The notes beneath the pieces were generated by a model. That model saw nothing but the letters and a program-made list of their open reading frames with translations. It was not told the DNA's origin and ran no database searches. Positions 1-7,356 of a stretch of 10,580 nucleotides of DNA are shown here, one piece after another (the stretch's first letter is position 1; every line of letters begins with the position of its first letter). A program made the position numbers and the translations under genes. This DNA is from JBEIDK01 sp040383485 (lineage in GTDB: Bacteria > Bacteroidota > Bacteroidia > UBA4408), in assembly GCA_040383485.1 (NCBI GenBank), contig JBEIDK010000117.1, forward strand, positions 1-10,580, read 5' to 3'.

Positions 1-475
1 CTATAACTGAAATTTTATTATTTTCATAAATAAAAATTTTTTCATTAGTTAAAAATATTACTTTATTTTTTGTGGTATACGTTTTCCAAACATCGCCAAA
101 CTCTCTATGCTTTAATGGTATTTTTGGCAAAAGTGAAATGTAATACAGCTCACCAACTTTGTTTGGAAAGTAATAACCAATTTCACCTAAACCACCAGAA
201 TAAATAAGATTATTATGAGAAATTGCAATTGAACGTATTGCTGTATTATCTGAATTAGGCAGAAGCTCCCAGCTATAACCATTGTATTGTATTAGTCCTT
301 GTGAATTGCCAAAATACATAATTCCTCGCTTATCTTGCGCTATTGCCCAATTATCAGAACCTGCATTAATTTCTTTTGGAGGATAATTCTTAATTGAAGG
401 AACACCGACAATATCTTGAGAGAAGAGTTGAATGCTAATTAAAATTTGTAATAATATGATGTATAAATATTTCAA
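1..475 (-). CDS. Secreted two-component-regulator-type beta-propeller sensor, N-terminal part (cut by window edge)
   Basis: The first 158 residues of a larger protein are visible; the rest lies beyond position 1. The only plausible start is TTG at 475-473, because it directly precedes a signal peptide (KYLYIILLQILISI, predicted cleavage near residue 19, LFS/QD) and no in-frame ATG lies nearby. Residues 42-73 (WAIAQDKRGIMYFGN... then GLIQYNG) and 79-120 are propeller blades of the Reg_prop type. The stretch EFGDVWKTY at 125-133 recalls the Bacteroidota sensors that end in a Y_Y_Y domain followed by a LuxR-type helix-turn-helix, a histidine kinase or another output. The output domain is not visible, so its signalling mode is unknown. 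The gene follows holB by 20 bases on the same strand and is probably cotranscribed with it. The propeller family call is fairly secure; the ligand is unknown. Confidence 0.75.
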   Translation of the reverse strand, partial: MKYLYIILLQILISIQLFSQDIVGVPSIKNYPPKEINAGSDNWAIAQDKRGIMYFGNSQGLIQYNGYSWELLPNSDNTAIRSIAISHNNLIYSGGLGEIGYYFPNKVGELYYISLLPKIPLKHREFGDVWKTYTTKNKVIFLTNEKIFIYENNKISVI

Positions 476-495
476 ATTATTAGTAGTATTGGTAT

Positions 496-1632
496 TTATT
501 GCTTTGGAATTTTAAGATGCCCACATAGCCTTAAACTTATATCTAAAAAAACCATTTTTGAATTTACATTTCGTTCAATATCTGAATATGCTTTATTCAA
601 ATCATCAAAAATTCTAGCAGTGTTATTAGCATGAATAAATTCATGAAATTTCTTTGCAAACTCTAATTCAACTTCTGATAATTTTACCGTACTTAATGCT
701 CCGCTTGTCATTGCAAAATTATTTCTGATATTTTGTAAGGTAAATTGTAAAAAGTTTTTCTGCCTTTCTCTTCCAATGGATGCAACCTCTTCAACCAAAC
801 TAACAATTTCTTTTATTTTTTGGGTATAACAGTTTCTCATCCAAAGTTTATAGAACTCAAAATTGGAAAACTCCTCTTCTATCAACTCTGTTTGTTGTAT
901 TGAAAAGTTATAGTTACCATCAGAAAGATAGGCTATTTCTTTGGCTTTAACTGCTGGCAAATGAAAGCTATTTATCAATCCAAATTCAATTTCAGTTTCA
1001 GAAAATCTTGGAACTTTAATTAATTGGGTTCTAGAAATAATGGTGGGTAAAAGTTCATCTGGGTTCTCAGATACTAATATAAATAATGTTTTGCCTTCAG
1101 GTTCTTCAAGAATTTTTAAAATTTTATTTGCCGCGCTATTATGCATTTTCTCTGGCATCCAAATAATCATTATTTTATATTCTGCTTCATATGAGCGAAG
1201 AGATAATTTCTTAATGATTTCATTTGCCTCTTCAACTCCAATGATACCTTGCTTTTGTGAAATATCATTAAAACTCATCCAATCAAAAAGGCTTTGATAG
1301 GGATTCTTATGAATAAAAGTTCTAAACTCAGGTAAATAATCATTACTAAGTGGTTTTTCTTTATGCAATTCATTTGTATTAACAGGAAAAACAAAATGAA
1401 CATCTGGATGTATCATTTTCTGATGTTTCTTGCATGAATTACACTCGCCACAACTATCGGACTCTTGCTTGTTTGTGCAACCTAAAAACTGAGCATATGC
1501 AAGAGCAATTGGAAGTGTTCCGTAACCTTGTGCTCCAATAAAAAGCTGCGCATGACTTATTCTGCCAGCATTAACATTTGCTAAGAGTTTCTTCTTTAGA
1601 CCATTATGTCCAATTACATCAGAAAATTTCAT
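496..1632 (-). CDS. holB: DNA polymerase III subunit delta'
   Basis: A 378-residue clamp-loader subunit that helps load the beta sliding clamp at the replication fork. The N-terminus (DVIGHNGLKKKL, residues 5-16) and SHAQLFIGAQGYG (26-38) match the AAA+ module. Four cysteines at 52, 61, 64 and 67 form the zinc-binding module typical of delta' and gamma/tau. The conserved NKILKILEEPEG lies at 169-180, and the SRC-type motif appears as SRT at 200-202. The P-loop lacks its lysine (GAQGYGTL), and the Walker B position reads IIWMPEKM instead of an acidic pair. This fits a non-ATPase delta' rather than the ATP-hydrolysing gamma/tau subunit. The C-terminal third is poorly conserved, as is usual for the family. 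The gene starts 18 bases after the upstream helicase stop, so the two probably share a transcript. No odd features are seen. Confidence 0.93.
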   Translation of the reverse strand: MKFSDVIGHNGLKKKLLANVNAGRISHAQLFIGAQGYGTLPIALAYAQFLGCTNKQESDSCGECNSCKKHQKMIHPDVHFVFPVNTNELHKEKPLSNDYLPEFRTFIHKNPYQSLFDWMSFNDISQKQGIIGVEEANEIIKKLSLRSYEAEYKIMIIWMPEKMHNSAANKILKILEEPEGKTLFILVSENPDELLPTIISRTQLIKVPRFSETEIEFGLINSFHLPAVKAKEIAYLSDGNYNFSIQQTELIEEEFSNFEFYKLWMRNCYTQKIKEIVSLVEEVASIGRERQKNFLQFTLQNIRNNFAMTSGALSTVKLSEVELEFAKKFHEFIHANNTARIFDDLNKAYSDIERNVNSKMVFLDISLRLCGHLKIPKQ

Positions 1633-1650
1633 TAATTGTTATTTACTGTA

Positions 1651-2859
1651 TTATGGCTTACTATTTGATTTAAACTTTTTTCTTCTGTTTTTCATTTTAT
1701 TAGAACCATCCAGAGTAAACTGAGGCGTTGGGCCAAGATATTCTGGTAATTGCTTTTTGGGAATTTCACTTTCTATCATTCTTTCAATTCCAACTAACTT
1801 ATAAAAGTCTTTTTCATTCACTATTGTTACTGCCTCTCCTTTTGTTTGTGCTCTTGCAGTTCTGCCTACTCTATGCACATAGTCTTCTGGGTCTGGTGGT
1901 ACGTCAAAATTGATTACTAACTCTATTGAATCTATGTCTATTCCTCGGCTAAGTACATCGGTGGCTACTAATATTGTAGTTCTTTTACTTCTAAAACTTG
2001 CTAATACAGATTCTCTTTCAGATTGCTCTAAATCAGAAGAAATAATCTTAGCGTTTAGGCCTTTTCTAACCAATTCCTTACCAATATTTTTTACCGATAA
2101 TTTGGTTGAACCAAAAATCAATACAGATGTAAAGTTTTGCTTTGAAAGAATGTCATAAACTAATGGCAGCTTTTGATCATCATTACATAAATAAACACTT
2201 TGCACAATGCCGCTAGCTGGCTTTGAAATCGAAATATCAACACGTTCTGGATTTGATAATATGTTTAATGCAAGTTTTCTAATTTTATCAGGCATGGTAG
2301 CTGAAAACATTAGGGTCTGTCGTTTCTTAGGTAATTCCCTTACAATCTTTAACAAGTCATCACTAAATCCCATATCAAGCATCCTATCGGCTTCATCCAG
2401 AATTAGAAATTGCAGCTTATCAAATTTTACATAATTCATATTTATGTGAGATATAAGTCTACCTGGAGTTGCAATTACAATGTCTGCTCCAGTTACGAGC
2501 GCTTTTCGTTCTTTCTCATAATTTATTCCATCGCCTCCCCCATAAACCGCAATACATGATAAATTTGAAAAATAAATAAATCCAGAAATATTATTTTCTA
2601 TTTGAGTTGCCAACTCTCTGGTAGGCACAACTATTAATGCCTTTATGCCGCTTGATTCTGGTTTTTTTAATAAAATGTCAATCATAGGCAAAACAAAGGC
2701 CGCTGTTTTACCCGTACCTGTTTGGGCGCAGCCAATTAAATCGTGGCCATTTAAAATTATAGGAATTGCCTTTTCTTGAATTGGAGTAGCATTTGAAAAA
2801 CCCATCCAATCTAAACTTTCAACTATTGATGGTTCGAAGCCAAATTCATTAAAATTCAT
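1651..2859 (-). CDS. DEAD-box ATP-dependent RNA helicase (RhlE/DeaD-like)
   Basis: A 402-residue cytoplasmic RNA helicase with all the family motifs in order: Q motif (F21 with TPIQ to residue 28), motif I AQTGTGKT (45-52), Ia PTRELA (79-84), GG (108-109), Ib TPGR (131-134), II DEAD (155-158), III SAT (186-188), V VATDVLSRGIDI (298-309) and VI HRVGRTAR (329-336). A short lysine/arginine-rich tail (388-402) follows, as in RhlE-type enzymes, where it helps bind RNA. Such helicases remodel structured RNA in ribosome assembly and mRNA decay, often in the cold; which role applies here cannot be read from the sequence. It is the first gene of the leftward block and has a candidate -7 promoter box just upstream. 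I cannot decide between rhlE and deaD, so I leave the symbol empty. Confidence 0.95.
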   Translation of the reverse strand: MNFNEFGFEPSIVESLDWMGFSNATPIQEKAIPIILNGHDLIGCAQTGTGKTAAFVLPMIDILLKKPESSGIKALIVVPTRELATQIENNISGFIYFSNLSCIAVYGGGDGINYEKERKALVTGADIVIATPGRLISHINMNYVKFDKLQFLILDEADRMLDMGFSDDLLKIVRELPKKRQTLMFSATMPDKIRKLALNILSNPERVDISISKPASGIVQSVYLCNDDQKLPLVYDILSKQNFTSVLIFGSTKLSVKNIGKELVRKGLNAKIISSDLEQSERESVLASFRSKRTTILVATDVLSRGIDIDSIELVINFDVPPDPEDYVHRVGRTARAQTKGEAVTIVNEKDFYKLVGIERMIESEIPKKQLPEYLGPTPQFTLDGSNKMKNRRKKFKSNSKP

Positions 2860-2874
2860 CTGATATATTTCTCA

Positions 2875-2882
2875 CAAATGTA
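2875..2882 (-). promoter_or_regulatory. Candidate Bacteroidota -7 promoter box for the helicase operon
   Basis: On the minus strand this reads TACATTTG, an exact match to the Bacteroidota TAnnTTTG -7 element, ending 15 bases before the helicase ATG. The -33 position 18 bases upstream reads GCTG rather than TTTG, so the match is incomplete. The same octamer precedes rpmH and the sensor kinase at similar distances, which supports the call. Confidence 0.45.
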
Positions 2883-2892
2883 ATTTTATATA

Positions 2893-2917
2893 TGAATACT
2901 CAGCTTTGAAGTATTCA
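2893..2917. promoter_or_regulatory. Perfect 8-bp inverted repeat in the divergent spacer, possible operator
   Basis: The arms are TGAATACT (2893-2900) and AGTATTCA (2910-2917), separated by 9 bases. The dyad lies between two divergent genes, so it is not a terminator for either. It covers the expected -33 position of the helicase promoter and a TTTG (2905-2908) that could serve as a -33 element for the rightward operon. In that case the -7 would be the imperfect TATTTTAA at 2927-2934, 18 bases further on. That placement suits a regulator binding site, but no binding protein is known. Confidence 0.35.
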
Positions 2918-2989
2918 AAAAAACTTTATTTTAACTTAAACATTACTTATTTTTTAGTTACTTAGTACCTCATATTTTAGAATTACTTT

Positions 2990-4045
2990 ATGAAATTAAT
3001 ATTTTTTACTTTAACTATTTTTATAACATTTACCATTGCATTTGCTCAAGATACAGTGAAGGTTGTAAGCATTGAAAACCATGATGCTGAAAAATTATAC
3101 AACTTAGGTGTTGAGAGTTTAAAAGAAAAAAAAAATTTGGAAGCCATCGACTATTTTAACAAGGCAATAATTATTAAACCAAATTTTGATAAAGCCTACA
3201 GTAATAGGGGAGCAATAAAATTCGAGAACAATGATTTTGTAAGTGCTTTAGCCGATTTTAATAAGGCAATAGAACTAAACACTATTAATGAAAACGCAAT
3301 GTATGGCAAGGCACAATGTTTAATAAATATGGAAAAAATATCGGATGCTTTGCCTGTTATTGAAAATTGTATCAAAATAAACTCAAATAAGGCTGAATAT
3401 TTTTACTATTTAGGCGTTGCAAAATACATGAATAAAGACTATGATGGAGCTTTTCTTGCATTTAATAAAGCAATTGAGATTAAGCCAGACTATGCCTATG
3501 CCTATAATGACCGTGCAGCCATAAAACTGCATAATAAAGATGAAAAAGCAGCAATAGAAGATTATGAAAAAGCGATAAGTATCAATGGTAATATGCCTTT
3601 TACCTACAATAATTTGGGAAGTGCCAAAAGAAAAATTGGTGATAAAAAAGGAGCAATTCAAGCTTACGATGAAGCAATAAAACTCAAAAAAGACTATTAC
3701 ATAGCCATTAATAATAGAGGTAGCGTAAAGTTTGATATGGGAGATTTTATTTCTGCATCAATTGATTTTAAAGAAACATTGAAAATAAAAAATGACTATA
3801 GTTTCGCGCTAGTTAACCTGGCTGCTTCTGAATTTAAATTAGGTAACTACAATGGTTGTGTTGACGCCTCATCAAGAGCAATAAAACTCGACAATACAAA
3901 TGCAAATGCATTTTTAAATAGGGGAAATGCAAAGGAAATGCTAAGAGATGATTATGGAGCTTGCGAAGATTGGAATAAAGCAGCAGAATTGGGCAGTGCA
4001 GCAGCAAAAGCTTACCTAAGTGAATGCAAATTAATAAAAAAATAA
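2990..4045 (+). CDS. Secreted all-TPR protein (nine tandem TPR units)
   Basis: A 351-residue protein with a Sec signal peptide (hydrophobic residues 3-18, predicted cleavage after AFA at 17-19, before QD) and no lipobox cysteine, so it is predicted to be soluble in the periplasm. From residue 35 to 340 it consists of nine consecutive 34-residue TPR units without a gap or insertion, each ending in an AI.IKP/AIELN-type helix; an 11-residue tail follows. The last unit (GACEDWNKAAELGS) is a common closing TPR in Bacteroidota proteins. TPR arrays are protein-binding scaffolds; no catalytic domain is present. It lies 11 bases upstream of a PorE-like OmpA protein that also carries TPRs, so a shared envelope complex is an inference. 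The ATG at 2990 is chosen because it opens directly into the signal peptide. The exact function is unknown. Confidence 0.88.
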   Translation: MKLIFFTLTIFITFTIAFAQDTVKVVSIENHDAEKLYNLGVESLKEKKNLEAIDYFNKAIIIKPNFDKAYSNRGAIKFENNDFVSALADFNKAIELNTINENAMYGKAQCLINMEKISDALPVIENCIKINSNKAEYFYYLGVAKYMNKDYDGAFLAFNKAIEIKPDYAYAYNDRAAIKLHNKDEKAAIEDYEKAISINGNMPFTYNNLGSAKRKIGDKKGAIQAYDEAIKLKKDYYIAINNRGSVKFDMGDFISASIDFKETLKIKNDYSFALVNLAASEFKLGNYNGCVDASSRAIKLDNTNANAFLNRGNAKEMLRDDYGACEDWNKAAELGSAAAKAYLSECKLIKK

Positions 4046-4056
4046 AATTAAGAATA

Positions 4057-6087
4057 ATGAAGTTTCTAATTAGTTTAATTTTTACAGCTATATTTATCTT
4101 AAACATTGATGCATTCTCTCAGTCAAAGATTTATAAAGATAAAATGGAACAAGGCAACTCACTTTTATCAACACAAAATTTTACGAAAGCCTTAAATTAC
4201 TATATATCTGCTGATAGTATAGACCCAACTCACGCCGAAACAAAATATGATATAGGATTATGTTATTTGAAATCTGATTATAAAGACCGTGCATTAGCTT
4301 ACTTTAAAAAAACATTAGAAATGGATTCGAAAAATTTTGAAGACATACATTTTCTAATTGGTACATGCTTGCATTTAAATATGGACTGGGACAAGGCTTT
4401 AGAAGAATATAGAATATATCAAGACTTTCTTTTACTTAAAAAAGAATCCAAAGAAAAAAAACAGGCTTATGCTGATGTTATGAAAAGGATTCAAGAATGT
4501 GAAAAAGGAAAAGTTATTTCTCAAAAATCTAACAGAATTTTTATCGACAATTTAGGTTCACTAATTAATAGTCCTTTTGTAGATTATTCTCCCGTAATTT
4601 CTGCAGATGATGATATGATGCTATTTACAAGTAGAAGGCCAACTACAACTGGTGGTGGTATGGATACATATATTGATGAGTATTATGAAGATATTTATAG
4701 AAGCTATAAGTTAGACGACAAATGGGAAACTCCAACAAATCTTGGTCCTCCAATAAATACACCAGGGCATGATGCCACTGTTTCTTTAAGTCCTGACGGT
4801 CAAAAACTAATTGTATATATTGATAATAATGGTGAAGGTAATTTATGGGAGTCGCGCTTAAATGGCGAAAATTGGAGCAAACCCGAAAAACTGCCTAGTC
4901 CTATAAACTCAAAAGCACATGAATCGTCAGCATCTTATACTTTTGACGGAAATAAGCTATATTTCGTTAGTTATAGGGAAGGTGGATTAGGCGGTGGAGA
5001 TATATATTATGTAAAAAAGGATAAAAAAGGGAAATGGGGAAATGAGGCATTTAATGTTGGCTCTAAAATAAACACAATGTATGACGAAGAATCTGTGTTT
5101 ATGATGCCTGATGGGAAAACCATGTATTTCAGTAGTAAAGGGCATAACACAATTGGCGGATTTGATATTTTTAAAAGTGAGCAGGATTCCTTAGGAATTT
5201 GGAATGAACCAATAAATATAGGTTATCCTATAAACAAAGGAGACGATGATATTAACTTTGTAATGGCTGCTAATGGTAAACATGCCTATTATACTTCAGT
5301 TGAGAGCAATGGGTATGGGAAGAGAGATTTATATATGATTACCTTTTTAGGTATAGAAAAAAATCCCGGCCTCAGCGTAGAAGATAACTTAATTGCTTGC
5401 TTAACAGCTCCAGTTAGCGAAACATCATCATTAATAACAGCAAATGTTGAAATAAAAAATTCATCTATTACAATTTTGAAAGGTATCACATTTGATGCAG
5501 TTACAAAAACTCCTATTGAATGCACCATTTCACTTACTGACAACTCTACTGGTGAAGAAATAGCTGTATTTAAATCAAATAGTAAAACAGGAAAGTATTT
5601 AGTGACATTGCCTTCTGGTAAAAATTATGGTATAGCAATTAAAAATGACAATTATTTATTCCATTCTGAAAATTTTGAAATCCCAGCAACAAACAATTTT
5701 CAGGAATTAGTTATTGATATTCCATTAAAAAACATTGCCGTTGGAAGTAAAATTATTCTTAAAAACGTGTTTTATGATTTTAATAAATCTACTCTTAGAA
5801 AAGAATCTCAAGCTGAGTTAAATTTATTGATTAAATTATTAAATGATATTCCGAGCATGCGAATAGAACTATCTTCTCATACGGATAACAAAGGAACTGA
5901 AAAGTACAATCTAGACTTGAGTGAAAAAAGAAGTGGTTCTGTGGTTGAATATTTAGTATCGCATGGTGTTGACTCAAAAAGGCTTGAAAGTAAAGGTTAT
6001 GGATTTAGTGAGCCCTTAGCACCAAATGATACCGATGCAGGAAGGCAGTTAAACCGGAGAACAGAATTTAAAATACTTAGCAGATAA
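4057..6087 (+). CDS. TPR-beta-propeller-CRD-OmpA envelope protein (PorE-like architecture)
   Basis: A 676-residue exported protein predicted to anchor to peptidoglycan. I start at ATG 4057 (MKFLISLIFT), because an in-frame ATG at 4024 lies inside the preceding gene and would bury the signal peptide behind a charged extension. Order: signal peptide 1-21; three TPRs (about 27-125); a PD40/WD40-like propeller with repeats near 176, 238, 288, 343 and 397 (for example SPDGQKLIVY, FDGNKLYFVSYREGGLGGGD); a carboxypeptidase-regulatory-like beta fold (about 470-544); and an OmpA C-terminal domain (561-676) with YDFNKSTL and SHTDNKG. D610 and R625 stand 15 residues apart like the diaminopimelate-binding pair of OmpA. 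Porphyromonas PorE, a type IX secretion/gliding accessory, shares this order but is a lipoprotein; no lipobox is present here. Similar proteins are multicopy in the phylum, so a T9SS role is only an inference. Confidence 0.88.
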   Translation: MKFLISLIFTAIFILNIDAFSQSKIYKDKMEQGNSLLSTQNFTKALNYYISADSIDPTHAETKYDIGLCYLKSDYKDRALAYFKKTLEMDSKNFEDIHFLIGTCLHLNMDWDKALEEYRIYQDFLLLKKESKEKKQAYADVMKRIQECEKGKVISQKSNRIFIDNLGSLINSPFVDYSPVISADDDMMLFTSRRPTTTGGGMDTYIDEYYEDIYRSYKLDDKWETPTNLGPPINTPGHDATVSLSPDGQKLIVYIDNNGEGNLWESRLNGENWSKPEKLPSPINSKAHESSASYTFDGNKLYFVSYREGGLGGGDIYYVKKDKKGKWGNEAFNVGSKINTMYDEESVFMMPDGKTMYFSSKGHNTIGGFDIFKSEQDSLGIWNEPINIGYPINKGDDDINFVMAANGKHAYYTSVESNGYGKRDLYMITFLGIEKNPGLSVEDNLIACLTAPVSETSSLITANVEIKNSSITILKGITFDAVTKTPIECTISLTDNSTGEEIAVFKSNSKTGKYLVTLPSGKNYGIAIKNDNYLFHSENFEIPATNNFQELVIDIPLKNIAVGSKIILKNVFYDFNKSTLRKESQAELNLLIKLLNDIPSMRIELSSHTDNKGTEKYNLDLSEKRSGSVVEYLVSHGVDSKRLESKGYGFSEPLAPNDTDAGRQLNRRTEFKILSR

Positions 6088-6090
6088 AAT

Positions 6091-6849
6091 ATGAAAATAG
6101 CAATTATTGGCTATGGGAAAATGGGAAAAGCAATTGAAAGCATTGCTCTGAAAAGAGGACACCAGATAATCTTGAAGATAGACCACCAAAATTTAGAAGA
6201 ACTATCAATTGAGAAACTACAGGAATGTGAGGTTGCCATTGAGTTTACTAATCCAGATAGTGTTTACAATAATATTAAAACATGTTTAAAAGCACAAATA
6301 CCAATTGTAGTTGGAACAACAGCTTGGTTAGATAATTTGAATGAGATAAAGAATGAAGTACTTTCAAATAATCTGTCTTTCGTTTGGGCCTCAAATTTTA
6401 GTTTGGGCGCCAATCTGTTTTTTAAATTAAACAAACAACTAGCGGAACTGATGAACAATTTCGTCAATGATTCACAATATGATGTTCAAATAGAAGAAAT
6501 ACATCATACACAAAAAATAGATGCTCCAAGTGGGACTGCAATAACCATAGCAAATGATATTTTAAATAAACTAAAGAACAAAAACGCTATCAATACATTA
6601 GGAATTAATCAGAAAAGTATTCTTAATGAATTAGTTACTAAAAGTTTTAATGATAAAATTGATATTAATGCACTAAGATTAGATGATGTGCCTGGAACAC
6701 ATTTGGTTACCTACTTTTCGAAAGAAGACACCATTACCATTGAACATAAAGCAATTAATAGAGACGGATTCGCTTTAGGAGCAGTTATTGCTGCAGAAAA
6801 AATTATTAATACTAAAGGTTTTTACGAGTTTAGAGAACTCCTCTTTTAG
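6091..6849 (+). CDS. dapB: 4-hydroxy-tetrahydrodipicolinate reductase
   Basis: A 252-residue cytoplasmic enzyme that reduces the dapA product with NAD(P)H to tetrahydrodipicolinate, on the route to meso-diaminopimelate and lysine. The Rossmann fold starts at once with GYGKMG (7-12); EFTNPDS (51-57) and VGTTAW (74-79) follow. The catalytic block EIHHTQKIDAPSGTA (136-150) contains the paired histidines 138-139, K142 and the DAPSG loop (144-148). The C-terminal part has RLDDVPGTH (196-204) and EHKAINRDGFALGA (218-231), normal for the family. Its length is slightly under the roughly 270 residues of the E. coli enzyme, which is usual in Bacteroidota. It begins 3 bases after the OmpA-protein stop, so it is cotranscribed and probably translationally coupled. 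Diaminopimelate is what OmpA-type domains bind, which makes the pairing suggestive. Confidence 0.96.
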   Translation: MKIAIIGYGKMGKAIESIALKRGHQIILKIDHQNLEELSIEKLQECEVAIEFTNPDSVYNNIKTCLKAQIPIVVGTTAWLDNLNEIKNEVLSNNLSFVWASNFSLGANLFFKLNKQLAELMNNFVNDSQYDVQIEEIHHTQKIDAPSGTAITIANDILNKLKNKNAINTLGINQKSILNELVTKSFNDKIDINALRLDDVPGTHLVTYFSKEDTITIEHKAINRDGFALGAVIAAEKIINTKGFYEFRELLF

Positions 6850-6901
6850 TTCTAATATCAACATCTAATGGTTGATAATATCTCTAATCGTTAAAAAAAA
6901 T

Positions 6902-6931
6902 TTTGATTATTAAAAAAGCTTAGTACATTTG
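6902..6931 (+). promoter_or_regulatory. Bacteroidota-type promoter for rpmH
   Basis: TTTG at 6902-6905, an 18-base spacer and TACATTTG at 6924-6931 match the phylum's -33 TTTG / -7 TAnnTTTG consensus at both elements. The box ends 18 bases before the rpmH ATG, leaving a leader of roughly 15 bases. It is the best promoter in the window. Confidence 0.75.
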
Positions 6932-6949
6932 CAACCGAAATAAAAAGAA

Positions 6950-7105
6950 ATGAAAAGGACATTCCAACCATCACAGCGTAAAAGAAGAAACAAACATGGT
7001 TTCAGAGAAAGAATGGCGTCAGCAAACGGACGTAGAATTTTAGCGGCTCGTCGTCGTAGAGGTAGAAGTAAACTTACAGTTTCTTCTGAAAAAACTCATA
7101 AATAA
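6950..7105 (+). CDS. rpmH: 50S ribosomal protein L34
   Basis: A very basic 51-residue protein of the large ribosomal subunit. It has the L34 signature MKRTFQPSQRKRRNKHGF, then RMASANGRRIL (21-31) and RRRRGRSKL (34-42). The KLTVSSE ending is characteristic of Bacteroidota L34. ATG at 6950 is fixed by the universally conserved N-terminus and by the promoter 18 bases upstream; the stop is TAA at 7103-7105. In many bacteria rpmH is followed by rnpA near the origin. Here no rnpA follows; the next thing is a terminator, so the gene is a single-gene transcript. The length is normal for the family (44-53 residues). Confidence 0.97.
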   Translation: MKRTFQPSQRKRRNKHGFRERMASANGRRILAARRRRGRSKLTVSSEKTHK

Positions 7106-7144
7106 AAATAAGAAAGTTTTCATAGTTTCATAGGTTTTAGGTGC

Positions 7145-7176
7145 AAAAAACCCTTCTATTACTAGAAGGGTTTTTT
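7145..7176 (+). terminator. Rho-independent terminator after rpmH
   Basis: CCCTTCTA (7151-7158) and TAGAAGGG (7163-7170) pair perfectly around a 4-base TTAC loop. The stem extends by six A-T pairs, with A6 before it and T6 after it, giving up to 14 bp. The 3' T-tract continues into TTTTTTGTTC. Because both sides carry the tract it can act in either direction, but only the rpmH transcript needs it here. Confidence 0.92.
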
Positions 7177-7330
7177 GTTCTTTCCTGTAATAGTCTTGTA
7201 AATTTTCAAATAAAAATCCCTTGATTTATTTTATACAATAATATTTTCTATTCATTATTTTTCTATTTAAATTAGGTATTTACCATTTTGTAGTCCAAAA
7301 TCTCTAACGTATTTTCCTAATAATATTATT
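7177..7330. other. AT-rich spacer without recognisable genes
   Basis: This is the body of the 251-base gap between rpmH and the sensor kinase, after the rpmH terminator and before the kinase promoter box. I see no reading frame of note, no repeat and no structured RNA in it. Confidence 0.6.
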
Positions 7331-7338
7331 TACATTTG
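7331..7338 (+). promoter_or_regulatory. Candidate -7 promoter box for the sensor kinase
   Basis: TACATTTG, an exact TAnnTTTG match, ends 18 bases before the TTG start at 7357. This is the same octamer and the same spacing as for rpmH. No clear TTTG is present at the -33 position (7309-7312 reads GTAT), so the promoter may be weaker or need an activator. Confidence 0.5.
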
Positions 7339-7356
7339 AGCAATAAATGATTTGGC

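Noticed and set aside
1504..1632. Missing Walker lysine in the delta' P-loop as a sign of a damaged gene
   Set aside because: The delta' subunits of clamp loaders normally do not hydrolyse ATP and have degenerate P-loops, so this is expected.
1040..2434. Several plus-strand open frames (1040-1297, 1728-1913, 1910-2158, 2207-2434) opposite holB and the helicase
   Set aside because: They lie entirely within strongly supported genes on the other strand, have no family motifs and no start context. They are products of the AT-rich complement.
3092..4009. Tandem DNA repeat or CRISPR-like periodicity of about 102 bases
   Set aside because: The period comes from nine protein-level TPR units. The nucleotide copies have diverged, and there are no identical repeats or spacers.
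4024..4056. An earlier in-frame ATG for the OmpA protein
   Set aside because: It overlaps the preceding gene by 22 bases and adds a charged 11-residue extension (MQINKKIKLRI) before a normal signal peptide. ATG 4057 is better.
3410..4106. Minus-strand open frames (3410-3661 and 3834-4106) opposite the TPR and OmpA genes
   Set aside because: They are shadows of the repetitive TPR coding sequence. Their hydrophobic, histidine- and leucine-rich composition comes from reading AT-rich codons backwards.
6856..6877. Hairpin TATCAAC-N8-GTTGATA after dapB
   Set aside because: It has only 7 A/T-rich pairs, and no T-run follows. It is too weak to call a terminator, though it may slow read-through into rpmH.
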